A stretch of 64,000 bases of DNA from Bifidobacterium sp. ESL0732 (GTDB lineage: Bacteria; Actinomycetota; Actinomycetes; Actinomycetales; Bifidobacteriaceae), in NCBI RefSeq assembly GCF_029395535.1, contig NZ_CP113920.1, positions 868,001 to 932,000 of the forward strand, in the 5' to 3' direction. The position numbers and the translations under genes are program-made. Shown in pieces: positions 9,375-17,672 of the stretch (the first letter of the stretch is position 1; every line of letters starts with the position of its first letter). A model generated the notes under the pieces. The model searched no databases and had not been told where the DNA came from. It was given only the letters and a program-made list of their open reading frames with translations.

Positions 9375-9541
9375 GCAAGAAATGGGCCGCTGGGATTCAC
9401 TCAGCGGCCCATTTCTTGCATAATCTACGGGTTTTGCAAGATTTGTGTCGCTGAGATTCGCTCAGTGGCCTGTTTCTTGCATTTCCTGTTGGTTTTGCAA
9501 GATTTGGGTCGTTAAGGCCCGCTCAGTAGCCCATTTCTTGC
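9375..9541 (+). repeat. Tandem array of three 45-bp hairpins, 61-bp period
   Basis: Three 45-bp inverted repeats at 9375-9419, 9436-9480 and 9497-9541, each start exactly 61 bp after the last and separated by 16-bp spacers of related sequence. Copy 1 is a perfect 18-bp stem (GCAAGAAATGGGCCGCTG and its complement) with a 9-nt loop. Copies 2 and 3 keep the outer GCAAGA/TCTTGC ends but carry several stem mismatches. It lies 14 bp after the metY stop, so copy 1 may end transcription. It lacks a T-tract, and three copies are unusual for a terminator. Confidence 0.88.
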
Positions 9542-9706
9542 ATAATCCATGTGGCAAATAGGGATATCATCCTTATGGATGATGGAAGATACGGGATGAA
9601 GTATGGCTGTGGCCGAAATTCATTCCTACGCACGATGGGGGAGACGCGCGGATTCTTTTAGACTTTGAGGTACCAGACAAGCAGTGACCTCAACAAAGGA
9701 GTCCAC

Positions 9707-10726
9707 ATGAACCACGGCAACGTTTACGGCAACAGTGCAGGTAGCGATTTCCTCAGCATCATCAACCCGAACTTGGGCGGCAATGGTGATGCGAACGCAA
9801 ACAGCGATGCAAACGCGAATAGTAATACAAATATTGCCTCTGCGCCGAATACCGACATTCCGGCACCTTCCTTTATTCCGCCCCAGTCGCAACAGTTCGT
9901 GCAAGCCCAGCCCCAACAGCGCAAGCAGTTCGCGGTCGAAGCCATCGACTTGGTCAAGGATTACGGCACGGGCGAGAACGTTGTGCACGCGCTGCGCAAT
10001 GTCAACGTCGGCTTCGAAAAAGGCAAGTTCACCGCCATCATGGGTCCTTCGGGCTCTGGCAAATCGACCATGATGCACACGCTCGCCGGCCTCGATTCGG
10101 TGACCAGCGGCAAGGTCATCCTCGGCGGGCAGGACATCACCAAGATGAACGATAACCAGCTTACGATGCTGCGCCGAAACGAAATCGGCTTCATCTTCCA
10201 AAGCTTCAACCTCCTGCCGATGTTCACCGCTGAGCAGAACATCCTGATGCCACTGACCCTCGCTGGTGCCAAGGTCGATAGGAAATGGTTCAACACACTG
10301 GTCGAAACCCTTGGGCTCACGCAACGCCTGAAGCACCGCCCAAACGAGCTTTCTGGCGGTCAGCAGCAGCGCGTCGCCATTGCCCGTGCGCTGATCAGCA
10401 AGCCGCAGGTGGTCTTCGCCGACGAACCGACCGGCAATCTTGATTCCGTTTCCAGCGCCGAGGTGCTGGGTTTCCTCAAACGTTCCGTGCGGGAGTTCGG
10501 CCAGACCGTGGTTATGGTCACCCACGACGCGGTGGCCGCCTCCTACGCCGACCGTGCCCTCGTCTTCGCCGACGGCCGTATCGTCGCTGACGTCGAGCAT
10601 CCCACCGCGGAGCACATGAGTGACCTGTTGATGGAGGAAAGCGAACGCGCCGCCCGCCAGAGCGAGGCACCCACGATGGCTCAGTTGATGAACGGCAAGC
10701 CCAGGCACGCGCAAGTCGTTCGGTGA
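9707..10726 (+). CDS. ABC transporter ATP-binding protein (MacB/LolD type)
   Basis: ATPase of an export-type ABC system. Walker A GPSGSGKST, Q-loop FQSFNLLPMFTAEQN, signature LSGGQQQRVAIARAL, Walker B VVFADEPTGNLD and the H-loop MVTHDA place it with MacB/LolD/FtsE-like subunits. About 70 extra N-terminal residues rich in Asn, Ala, Ser and Gln precede the domain and include a DANANS-type repeat. ATG 9707 follows AAAGGAG at 6 nt. The FtsX-type permease gene follows 197 bp later on the same strand. Convergent two-component genes beyond it may sense the same signal; the substrate is unknown, possibly a peptide or antibiotic. Confidence 0.9.
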   Translation: MNHGNVYGNSAGSDFLSIINPNLGGNGDANANSDANANSNTNIASAPNTDIPAPSFIPPQSQQFVQAQPQQRKQFAVEAIDLVKDYGTGENVVHALRNVNVGFEKGKFTAIMGPSGSGKSTMMHTLAGLDSVTSGKVILGGQDITKMNDNQLTMLRRNEIGFIFQSFNLLPMFTAEQNILMPLTLAGAKVDRKWFNTLVETLGLTQRLKHRPNELSGGQQQRVAIARALISKPQVVFADEPTGNLDSVSSAEVLGFLKRSVREFGQTVVMVTHDAVAASYADRALVFADGRIVADVEHPTAEHMSDLLMEESERAARQSEAPTMAQLMNGKPRHAQVVR

Positions 10727-10923
10727 ATCGATGGAATCGTTATCGTTTCTTTTGCGTTTTTAGCCGGACTCATATTGACGCAATGATGAAAATCGTCACA
10801 TGGTAGCAATCGTAGCCACAATGAATCCAGCCGATAGTCAAAATTCGCAATCGAAACATAACAAGCGACCTCCATCAATTACCCGGCAAACGGACTTGCA
10901 GATCAAAAGCAAAAGGAACCAAA

Positions 10924-13647
10924 ATGTTCTCAGTAACACTCAAACTTATGAAAAAGAGCGGGAAAATGCTCATTCCCGCCGGCATCGCCATCCTCATCGG
11001 CACCGCGTTCATAGCCGCGACCTTCCTGTTCGGCTCGTCGATGAACGATTCTTTGCGCACCCAGCTCACCGCGCAATTCGGCCAGGCCAACTACATCATT
11101 GCCCCAGCCGATGAATTGAAGGCGCAGACCACCGACAGCGACAGTGACATGAAAACCGTGGATGATCTGAAACTTGACCACATCCGCTCGATTGATGGTG
11201 TCACTGGCGCCACGGCTTCCATCAGTTCTGAGGCCGAATTTTCTCACCGCGACAAGCACGTTTCCGGCATAACGACCACCACGTCAAGCGATCCGAAACT
11301 GATACTGGTCAGCATTGCTCAAGGGCGGCAGCCCAGTGCGGCCGATGAAATCGCACTGCCGCGAGGTATCGCGCAAAAACTTGGCGTCGTCATCGGCGAC
11401 CAAATCAGCGTCAACGGAAAAACCTCTTCACAGCAAGGAGCACAAACGTCAGGCGGGCAGAACCACTCTGTCAAGGTCGTGGGCTTGACCGACGATCCGC
11501 GAGGTGCTTTCAGCTTCTACGGCGGCGGGGCCGTGGTCTCCGACAACATTACGGCCCGTCTTAATGGTGTCCCTAGTTTCGGCAAGATTCCGGCTTTCGC
11601 CATCCTGCTTTCCATCGATCCGGCAAAGGCGGACATGGCCGTAAAAGCCATCAAAACGGACCTGCCACATTATTACACTATCGATTCGCGCGCCAAGATC
11701 GGCGACGACGCCATGAAAGCCATGTCCGCCACCAGCACCACGCCGGTGACCATGTTCCTCACTGCTTTCGGCATTCTCGCCATGCTCGTCGCGGCCTTGG
11801 TCATCGCCAACACCTTCCAGGTCATGGTGGCCCAGCGTCGGCGCACTTTGGCGCTGCTGCGTACCATCGGAGCCACGAAGGGTCAGCTTTACCGTTCGGT
11901 GCTGTTCGAAGCCACACTTTTGGGGCTAATCGCATCGGCGCTTGGTATCGCGGCAGGTATCGGACTTATGCAGCTGATGTGCTCGACCAAGTTCATCGGC
12001 GGTGATGGGGCACAGATGCGTCTGGTTCTTTCGTGGCAGGCGTTTGTGATTCCGCTGATATTCGGCGTCGTGATGACCGTTCTCGCTTCCCTTACTTCGG
12101 CCCGTTCCGCCACTTCCGTGACGCCGCTGGAAGCGTTGCGTCCTATGGAACTTGCTGACGACAGACGACGTGCCGGACGTGTCCGCGCCGCAATCGGTGT
12201 GTTGATGCTCATTCTTGGTGCCGTGATGATTACGTTCGGCGCCAGCAGGATGCCGAAAGTCATGAATGACAATGTCACGAATGGCAACGACAAGACCTAC
12301 GAGTTGGCGCTGCTTGGCGCGGTAGGTGGCTGTGCTCTGCTCTTCATAGGGCTTGCCGTCACTGCAACATTCTGGATGCCGGTACTCATGCGTGGCGTCG
12401 GTGCATTGGTTTCTCACCTTGGGCCCTCTGCCAAGATCGCCGATGCGAATATTCAGAAGAATCCGCGGCGTGTGTCCGCCACCGGCGTGGCCCTATTGAT
12501 TGGCGTCACTCTTGTTTCCACTATCGCCACCGGCGCGGCTTGCGGCAAGGCGACTTTGGACACTGCACTCGATTCCCGTTACAGCGTCGATATGGTGGCC
12601 GAAGGATCGGGGCTCAACCAGAAAACGGCCGACAAGCTTGCGAAGGTAAAGGGCGTTTCCGAAGCGCTTTACGCACCCACCGCAGTGGTGCAAGCCAAGG
12701 ATTCCGGTCATTTGAACACGCCGATGTTGGTGGTCGGCGTCCGTTCAACTCAACAGCTCCAACGAGTGATGCACGCCGATCTCGGCAATGTCGAACTCGG
12801 TGGTGATACCGCAATTATCCCCAAGACCTCGGCTTCGACGGGCACGAAACTCGATGTCGCAGGCGGCACCGTGACCCTCACCCCGCAATCCGAAGATCAG
12901 GGAGGCAATACGGCTAAAAGCGCCAATGTCAACGGCTCGACTGATGCCAAACATCCTGGTTCTTCCGCCGCACGGTCATTCACCGTTCGTCAGGTCGATT
13001 ACCGGTCCATCAGCAAAAATTACGCTGCTGTCGCCTTCGTCGATATCGCGCATTTCAACGATGGCTCCTTGCCGGCCACCGGTCATATCCAACTGATGGA
13101 GTTCGGGAACACCGTCGGATCAGGCCAACATAGCGATTCGCTTGTCGATGTCTTCGAAAAGGCCCAGAGTGTCATTGGCGATTCCGGTACGGTCATGCTT
13201 TCCGGCCCGATCGCCGAGCGTCAGCAGTGGGACAGGAGCATCGACCAGATCATGACCTTGCTCGTCGCTTTGCTTGCCGTCGCGGTGCTCATCGCGCTGA
13301 TCGGTGTGGCCAATACGCTGAGCCTGTCGGTGATCGAACGCACCCGCGAATCGGCCACTCTGCGCGCCATCGGCATGACGCGCGGACAGCTCAAGCGTTC
13401 CCTGGCTTGCGAGGCGCTGCTCATTTCGCTGGTCTCCGGCGTGGCCGGCGTCGTCCTCGGCACGGCCTTCGGCTGGCTCGGTTCCTACATGGTCTTCAGC
13501 CTCTACGGCAAGACGGCCTATCTCTTCGACTGGAAGTTCAACGGTGCCGTGCTTCTGATTGCCGCGCTTGCCGCCTTGGTCTCGAGTATCTTCCCGGCCC
13601 GTCGTGCCGTAAAGACCCCGCCGGTCGCCGCACTTGCTGAGGCGTAG
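10924..13647 (+). CDS. ABC transporter permease with two FtsX domains
   Basis: 907-residue membrane component of a MacB-type exporter. A first N-terminal membrane helix (MLIPAGIAILIGTAFIAATFLFG) is followed by a large extracytoplasmic domain. The first FtsX core comes next (MFLTAFGILAMLVAALVIANTFQVMVAQRRRTLALLRTIGATKGQLYRSVLFE), then a second helix and extracytoplasmic domain, and the second FtsX core (AVAVLIALIGVANTLSLSVIERTRESATLRAIGMTRGQLKRSL). The start has AAAAGGAACC upstream. It pairs with the ATPase gene upstream. A strong hairpin follows its stop. Confidence 0.92.
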   Translation: MFSVTLKLMKKSGKMLIPAGIAILIGTAFIAATFLFGSSMNDSLRTQLTAQFGQANYIIAPADELKAQTTDSDSDMKTVDDLKLDHIRSIDGVTGATASISSEAEFSHRDKHVSGITTTTSSDPKLILVSIAQGRQPSAADEIALPRGIAQKLGVVIGDQISVNGKTSSQQGAQTSGGQNHSVKVVGLTDDPRGAFSFYGGGAVVSDNITARLNGVPSFGKIPAFAILLSIDPAKADMAVKAIKTDLPHYYTIDSRAKIGDDAMKAMSATSTTPVTMFLTAFGILAMLVAALVIANTFQVMVAQRRRTLALLRTIGATKGQLYRSVLFEATLLGLIASALGIAAGIGLMQLMCSTKFIGGDGAQMRLVLSWQAFVIPLIFGVVMTVLASLTSARSATSVTPLEALRPMELADDRRRAGRVRAAIGVLMLILGAVMITFGASRMPKVMNDNVTNGNDKTYELALLGAVGGCALLFIGLAVTATFWMPVLMRGVGALVSHLGPSAKIADANIQKNPRRVSATGVALLIGVTLVSTIATGAACGKATLDTALDSRYSVDMVAEGSGLNQKTADKLAKVKGVSEALYAPTAVVQAKDSGHLNTPMLVVGVRSTQQLQRVMHADLGNVELGGDTAIIPKTSASTGTKLDVAGGTVTLTPQSEDQGGNTAKSANVNGSTDAKHPGSSAARSFTVRQVDYRSISKNYAAVAFVDIAHFNDGSLPATGHIQLMEFGNTVGSGQHSDSLVDVFEKAQSVIGDSGTVMLSGPIAERQQWDRSIDQIMTLLVALLAVAVLIALIGVANTLSLSVIERTRESATLRAIGMTRGQLKRSLACEALLISLVSGVAGVVLGTAFGWLGSYMVFSLYGKTAYLFDWKFNGAVLLIAALAALVSSIFPARRAVKTPPVAALAEA

Positions 13648-13686
13648 GAGTCGGTGAAAGACATCGCCCATTGAGTTGGTGATTTA

Positions 13687-13732
13687 CAAAGAATCCGTTC
13701 ACTTATCAGTACGAAAGTGAACGGATTCTTTG
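13687..13732. terminator. Bidirectional hairpin between convergent genes
   Basis: Perfect 17-bp inverted repeat (CAAAGAATCCGTTCACT and complement) around a 12-nt loop. It lies between the stop of the ABC permease and the stop of the response regulator. A3/T3 tracts close the stem, so it can serve both strands. Confidence 0.8.
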
Positions 13733-13747
13733 CATATTCGTGAGTGT

Positions 13748-14536
13748 TTAGACCAGCTTGTTGTCGTAGGCGAAGACGACGGCCTGCACACGGTCGCGCG
13801 AGTAGGTCTTCTGCAGGATGTGGGCGACGTGGGTTTTGACGGTCGGCAGGCTGATGCACAGTTTGTCGGCGATTTCCTGATTGGATAGGCCGTGCGCGAT
13901 TTCGACCAGCACCTCGCGCTCGCGGTCCGTCAGCGTATCGACGGCCGGATCTTGATAAGTCTGTGGAGTGTCGGTGGCGTTTTGTTGCGAAGGTTGAGCA
14001 GCAAGACTGCCATTAGTAATATTTCCGGTATTTTGAGTATTTTCGGAACTTTTCGCCGCTGCCCGAGTAGCACCCAACTCACCGTCAACCATCTTCTCGA
14101 TGAGCCGCTTGGTGGCGGACGGCGCGATGATGGCATTACCCTGGTAGACCGTGCGAATCGAGGAGAGTAGCGTCTCTGGTTCGGTGTCTTTCAAAAGAAA
14201 CCCGGAGGCGCCGGCGTCGATGGCGCTCATCACGTATTCGTCGAGATCAAAGGTGGTCAGGATGATGACGTGGGTTTTCGGGGTATCATTTCCAGCTTTG
14301 TGTTCCGCGTCGATGATCAGTTTCGTGGCCTCGATGCCGTCGGTACCGGGCATACGCACGTCCATCAGCACCACATCCGGCTTCAAGTCAAGGCTTAGCG
14401 ACACCGCCTCGGCACCATTGGCGGCCTGACCGACCACTTCCATATCGTCCTGCGAATCGATGACCATGGCAAAACCCGCCCTCACCAGCTCCTGATCGTC
14501 GGCGATAAGAACTCGTATAGGCTGTGTTTCACTCAT
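13748..14536 (-). CDS. NarL/FixJ-family response regulator
   Basis: DNA-binding output of the two-component system. The receiver domain (residues 1-125) has the acidic pair IADDQ, phosphoacceptor Asp59 in VVLMDVRMPGTDG and Lys in FLLKD. A polar linker of about 45 residues rich in Asn, Thr and Gln follows. The C-terminal LuxR helix-turn-helix is LTDREREVLVEIAHGLSNQEIADKLCISLPTVKTHV. It lies downstream of the histidine kinase gene on the same strand. The 222 bp between the two genes contain a hairpin array. The convergent ABC exporter is the obvious candidate target. Confidence 0.92.
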   Translation of the reverse strand: MSETQPIRVLIADDQELVRAGFAMVIDSQDDMEVVGQAANGAEAVSLSLDLKPDVVLMDVRMPGTDGIEATKLIIDAEHKAGNDTPKTHVIILTTFDLDEYVMSAIDAGASGFLLKDTEPETLLSSIRTVYQGNAIIAPSATKRLIEKMVDGELGATRAAAKSSENTQNTGNITNGSLAAQPSQQNATDTPQTYQDPAVDTLTDREREVLVEIAHGLSNQEIADKLCISLPTVKTHVAHILQKTYSRDRVQAVVFAYDNKLV

Positions 14537-14581
14537 GGTTCAAGGTTAGCAAGACGCGGCGGCAAAGAATCGTGGCGAGCC

Positions 14582-14702
14582 TGCACTTTTTAGACGCTAC
14601 CGTCGGAAAAGTGCAACTTAATCGAGCCAAGTTGCATCTTTTAGACGGTGGTGTTGAAAAAGCGCACTGTACTAGCGCTAAAGTGCACTTTTCTGACGGT
14701 AG
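14582..14702. repeat. Hairpin repeat array, 51-bp period, between kinase and regulator genes
   Basis: Three related copies begin at 14582, 14633 and 14684, exactly 51 bp apart; the shared block reads TGCACTTTTTAGACGSTAC with variation. Copy 1 folds alone: TGCACTTTT pairs with AAAAGTGCA, and inside it GACG pairs with CGTC (14582-14615). A second perfect 8-bp inverted repeat TGCAACTT/AAGTTGCA joins copy 1 to copy 2. It would be transcribed inside the kinase-regulator message and could adjust relative expression or mRNA stability; that role is inference. Confidence 0.75.
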
Positions 14703-14758
14703 AGGGAGAGCCTGGCTTTGCATTTGTGGCACTGCCATATTGGATGGCCGGTCATGGA

Positions 14759-17371
14759 TTAAGGTCTTTCTGCTTTGCTTTCCGTCCCCGCTACAGGATG
14801 CAGCAGCGGCTGGGATGTGGCCAGGTTGTCGTCGCTGCCACCGGTTTCACGCAGAACGCGTAGCAGCTCACGCATGTGGGCAAGCGCCTCACGTCCCTGC
14901 TCGCCGATGGCGTGGAAGGCCGAAGTAATGGCTTCTGGGGAAGTGGTCACACCGGCGGGCGCATCGTCGTCTAGCAAAGCGAGCCCCGCGTCGGCTTTCG
15001 CGATGACACCGGCCAAAGTTTCGCTGACCTCGCCGCGAATCTGCGCCCCGATCCTCTCGCGTTCGTTATTGGCCGCCAAGATCTGCTTTTTGGCGCTTTC
15101 CGCTTCCAGCGCCTCGTGCCGGGCCTGAAGCACCATCGCATTCGTGCCGCTCGCCCTTACCCACAGCGCCGCCCCGATCGCCACGGCGCATATCGCCAGC
15201 GAGAGGAACAGCAGGCCGGCGATATCGCGAGGATAGACGCCCTGTGTCGTGTTGATTCCCGCGTGCCGCTGTCGGTTCATCATCCAATCTACCAGTGTCG
15301 GATAGCCCGCGAATGACGCGTTGAACCGCAAACTGAACAACACGCAACCGATAAGTGCAGCAAGCGTCGCCCAACGACGTGAATGGCCTTTTCCGTAGAG
15401 GCACACGGAGTACAGCGATATCGGCGCGAAGAACACGACCAGCGGTATTTCTGGCACGAAGCATAGCGCGAAAGCTGCCGTAACCGCCATGGCCGCCGCG
15501 CTCGATCGCGGGAAACGGCGGCGAAACACCAGGACGGCAAACACCACAAGGCTGATGATGGTGGTCGTAATTTTTGTGGCAAATGTGGATGCATGCACGA
15601 CGGTGCTGAACGACATGGTGCGTGTGCTGTCGTTATAGCGGAAGGTCACTGTGCTCCATGGGAAGATAATAAACATCAAAACCGAGGCAATGATAGTGTC
15701 GGCCAACAAGTAGTGTCGTGCGAAAAAGCCCGATACGCGTTCTGCCCAGTTAAGTTCGGCGGAATCTTCTTGCGTTGCCGGTTTCGCTGCAGAGTGATTT
15801 GTCGTTTTCGAGAGATTTGCGAGCGGGGGATGGCGATATCCCTCCACGTCATTTGTTTTGTTCCGTTCATCAACGTCGGAAGATGAACTGTCAAAAGGTT
15901 CGGCAAAGTGAATGGAAGGCCCGTTATCGCGGGTTGTGTGAGTTGCGCGGGTTGTGTGAGTCGGCAAGTTGATATTGGCGGATTCGTCATTATTGGCATG
16001 GTGTTCGGCAGATTCCGCATTATCGGGTTCGTCATTGGCTGATGTTTCTGTTTTGGCTATCGCTTCCGTTGTCCCCTCAAGCGGCAATGTCACGTCAATC
16101 TCAAAACCGCCACCGACTCGAGGTCCGGCGGTGACACTTCCGCCCACGGCCTCGATACGCTCGCGCATGCCGGTGATTCCATAACCGGGACGATGTCCGT
16201 CAAGCGAAGCGGCCGCTCCGTTGCCGTCGTCGCGCACGGTTATACATAAACCGTTTTCGTTCCAGTTCTCCGCAACCTCTATGGTAACGCCGTCCCCCGC
16301 GTACTTGCGTGCATTGGTAAGCGCCTCCTGTACTGCGTGGTAAAGGGCGGATTGTGCTTTGCTGCTCAGATGTTCTGGGCACGGTTGGACTTTGCCGCCG
16401 ACAATTCGTATTACATTACCTTTTGTTGCATGGGCTGTTGTATCAGCTTGGGCGATAAGTCCAGAGATATCGGCATAACTGCCATGGGAGGCGCCGCCGA
16501 ACGTGCTCAGCAACCCGTCCATGTCGTGCTGCGCGCGCTTTGATTCGTGCCTAATGGTCTCCATGATTTCCCGCGCCTTGGCAGGATTCTTCGCACCTGC
16601 ATACCTGCCACCATCGGATTGGACGATGATTGTGGACAGCGTATGTGCCACGACGTCGTGCATGTCACGGGCGATGCGTGCGCGTTCGGCGGTGCGGGCG
16701 ATGTCAAGGTCCTCTTGCTCACGGGCTGCCAGTGCCTCATTGCGTTCCTGTAGCAAGGACGCGGTGGCCAGCCGCATGCGCGAACGATAGCCTAAGAAGC
16801 AAGCTGCAGCGAGCGCAGTGACGATGCCGGCGATTAGGAAAACCGCAGTCGCTACGAGATTCCTTCCGCAGGTTCCATTCAATCCGGAAGTGTAAACGGC
16901 TCGGCAGGAATCATAGACCGAGCTTGCCGTGTCTCCGGCGTGGCCGGGATTATGCAGCGGCCCGACCTCCGAGCCCCAGGTGATGATCGGCGCCGCGGCG
17001 ATGCCGATGACGAATGCCAACGTAATGAAGGCTTTGCTGCGTGCAGGGTTTCCGTAGACGATGACCGAATAGAGCATTACCACCGCCAGCAGGTCGCCGA
17101 ACACGTAACTCGGGCCAATGATCAGCTGCAGGACGGTCAGGATTGCAAAAGCGAGTGCCGCACCCTGCGGGTGGCTGCGGCGGAAGACGACGGGAACGAT
17201 GAGTACACACGACCATGCAACCTGCCAGCTTGCGCTGTAGCTGATCCCTAGCCCGCCTATGTTGTCGCTGGTGCTGATGCACGCAAAGAGCAGCGCCACC
17301 AGCGCCGGCAACGCACTCCCGACCACCGGGTTGTGCGTCAGCCATCTGCCGAACCGTCGTAACTTGCTCAT
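14759..17371 (-). CDS. NarL-type sensor histidine kinase with a second, degenerate kinase-like module
   Basis: 870 residues. Module 1 has about five N-terminal membrane helices. Its HisKA_3 segment ERARIARDMHDVVAHTLS carries the phosphoacceptor His238. A HATPase domain follows (NARKYA N-box near 353, DDGNG, PGYGITGMRERIEAVGG). An Asn/Thr/Glu-rich linker spans about 434-540. Module 2 has another set of membrane helices (about 550-750) and an ERERIGAQIRGEVSETLAG segment that aligns with HisKA_3. In module 2 the His is replaced (MHD becomes IRG) and no ATPase domain follows. The ATG has TTGGAG upstream. Module 2 may be a pseudokinase-like sensory or dimerisation unit. Confidence 0.88.
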   Translation of the reverse strand: MSKLRRFGRWLTHNPVVGSALPALVALLFACISTSDNIGGLGISYSASWQVAWSCVLIVPVVFRRSHPQGAALAFAILTVLQLIIGPSYVFGDLLAVVMLYSVIVYGNPARSKAFITLAFVIGIAAAPIITWGSEVGPLHNPGHAGDTASSVYDSCRAVYTSGLNGTCGRNLVATAVFLIAGIVTALAAACFLGYRSRMRLATASLLQERNEALAAREQEDLDIARTAERARIARDMHDVVAHTLSTIIVQSDGGRYAGAKNPAKAREIMETIRHESKRAQHDMDGLLSTFGGASHGSYADISGLIAQADTTAHATKGNVIRIVGGKVQPCPEHLSSKAQSALYHAVQEALTNARKYAGDGVTIEVAENWNENGLCITVRDDGNGAAASLDGHRPGYGITGMRERIEAVGGSVTAGPRVGGGFEIDVTLPLEGTTEAIAKTETSANDEPDNAESAEHHANNDESANINLPTHTTRATHTTRDNGPSIHFAEPFDSSSSDVDERNKTNDVEGYRHPPLANLSKTTNHSAAKPATQEDSAELNWAERVSGFFARHYLLADTIIASVLMFIIFPWSTVTFRYNDSTRTMSFSTVVHASTFATKITTTIISLVVFAVLVFRRRFPRSSAAAMAVTAAFALCFVPEIPLVVFFAPISLYSVCLYGKGHSRRWATLAALIGCVLFSLRFNASFAGYPTLVDWMMNRQRHAGINTTQGVYPRDIAGLLFLSLAICAVAIGAALWVRASGTNAMVLQARHEALEAESAKKQILAANNERERIGAQIRGEVSETLAGVIAKADAGLALLDDDAPAGVTTSPEAITSAFHAIGEQGREALAHMRELLRVLRETGGSDDNLATSQPLLHPVAGTESKAERP

Positions 17372-17672
17372 GGCTCCAAGACTATCGCAGTGCAGTTGTC
17401 TTTGATATCGTGCTTAGGAATGACGTTTGGCTTTTGGCTTTCGAATTTCGGGTGTCGTTCATCTTGAAACGGTGAAAACGTTGAACGGCGCTTTTCGTTC
17501 GCGTCTTTATGCTGATAGTCGATTTTGTCGGATTGGTGTTATGTATAATGTCATCAACATATATACCATCGTGTGACACTTTTTAGTCGAATAATGGTTG
17601 TTTGGCCGGAGTCTGCACTGCGTTCGTTATACAGTTAATCTGATGGATTGCCGTAATTATCAAGGGGGAAAC
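17372..17672. promoter_or_regulatory. Divergent promoter region between kinase operon and pip
   Basis: AT-rich 301-bp spacer between divergent genes. TATAAT-like sequences occur at 17544-17549 and TTATAC at 17627-17632, but neither has a clearly placed -35 box, so exact promoters are not assigned. Confidence 0.35.
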
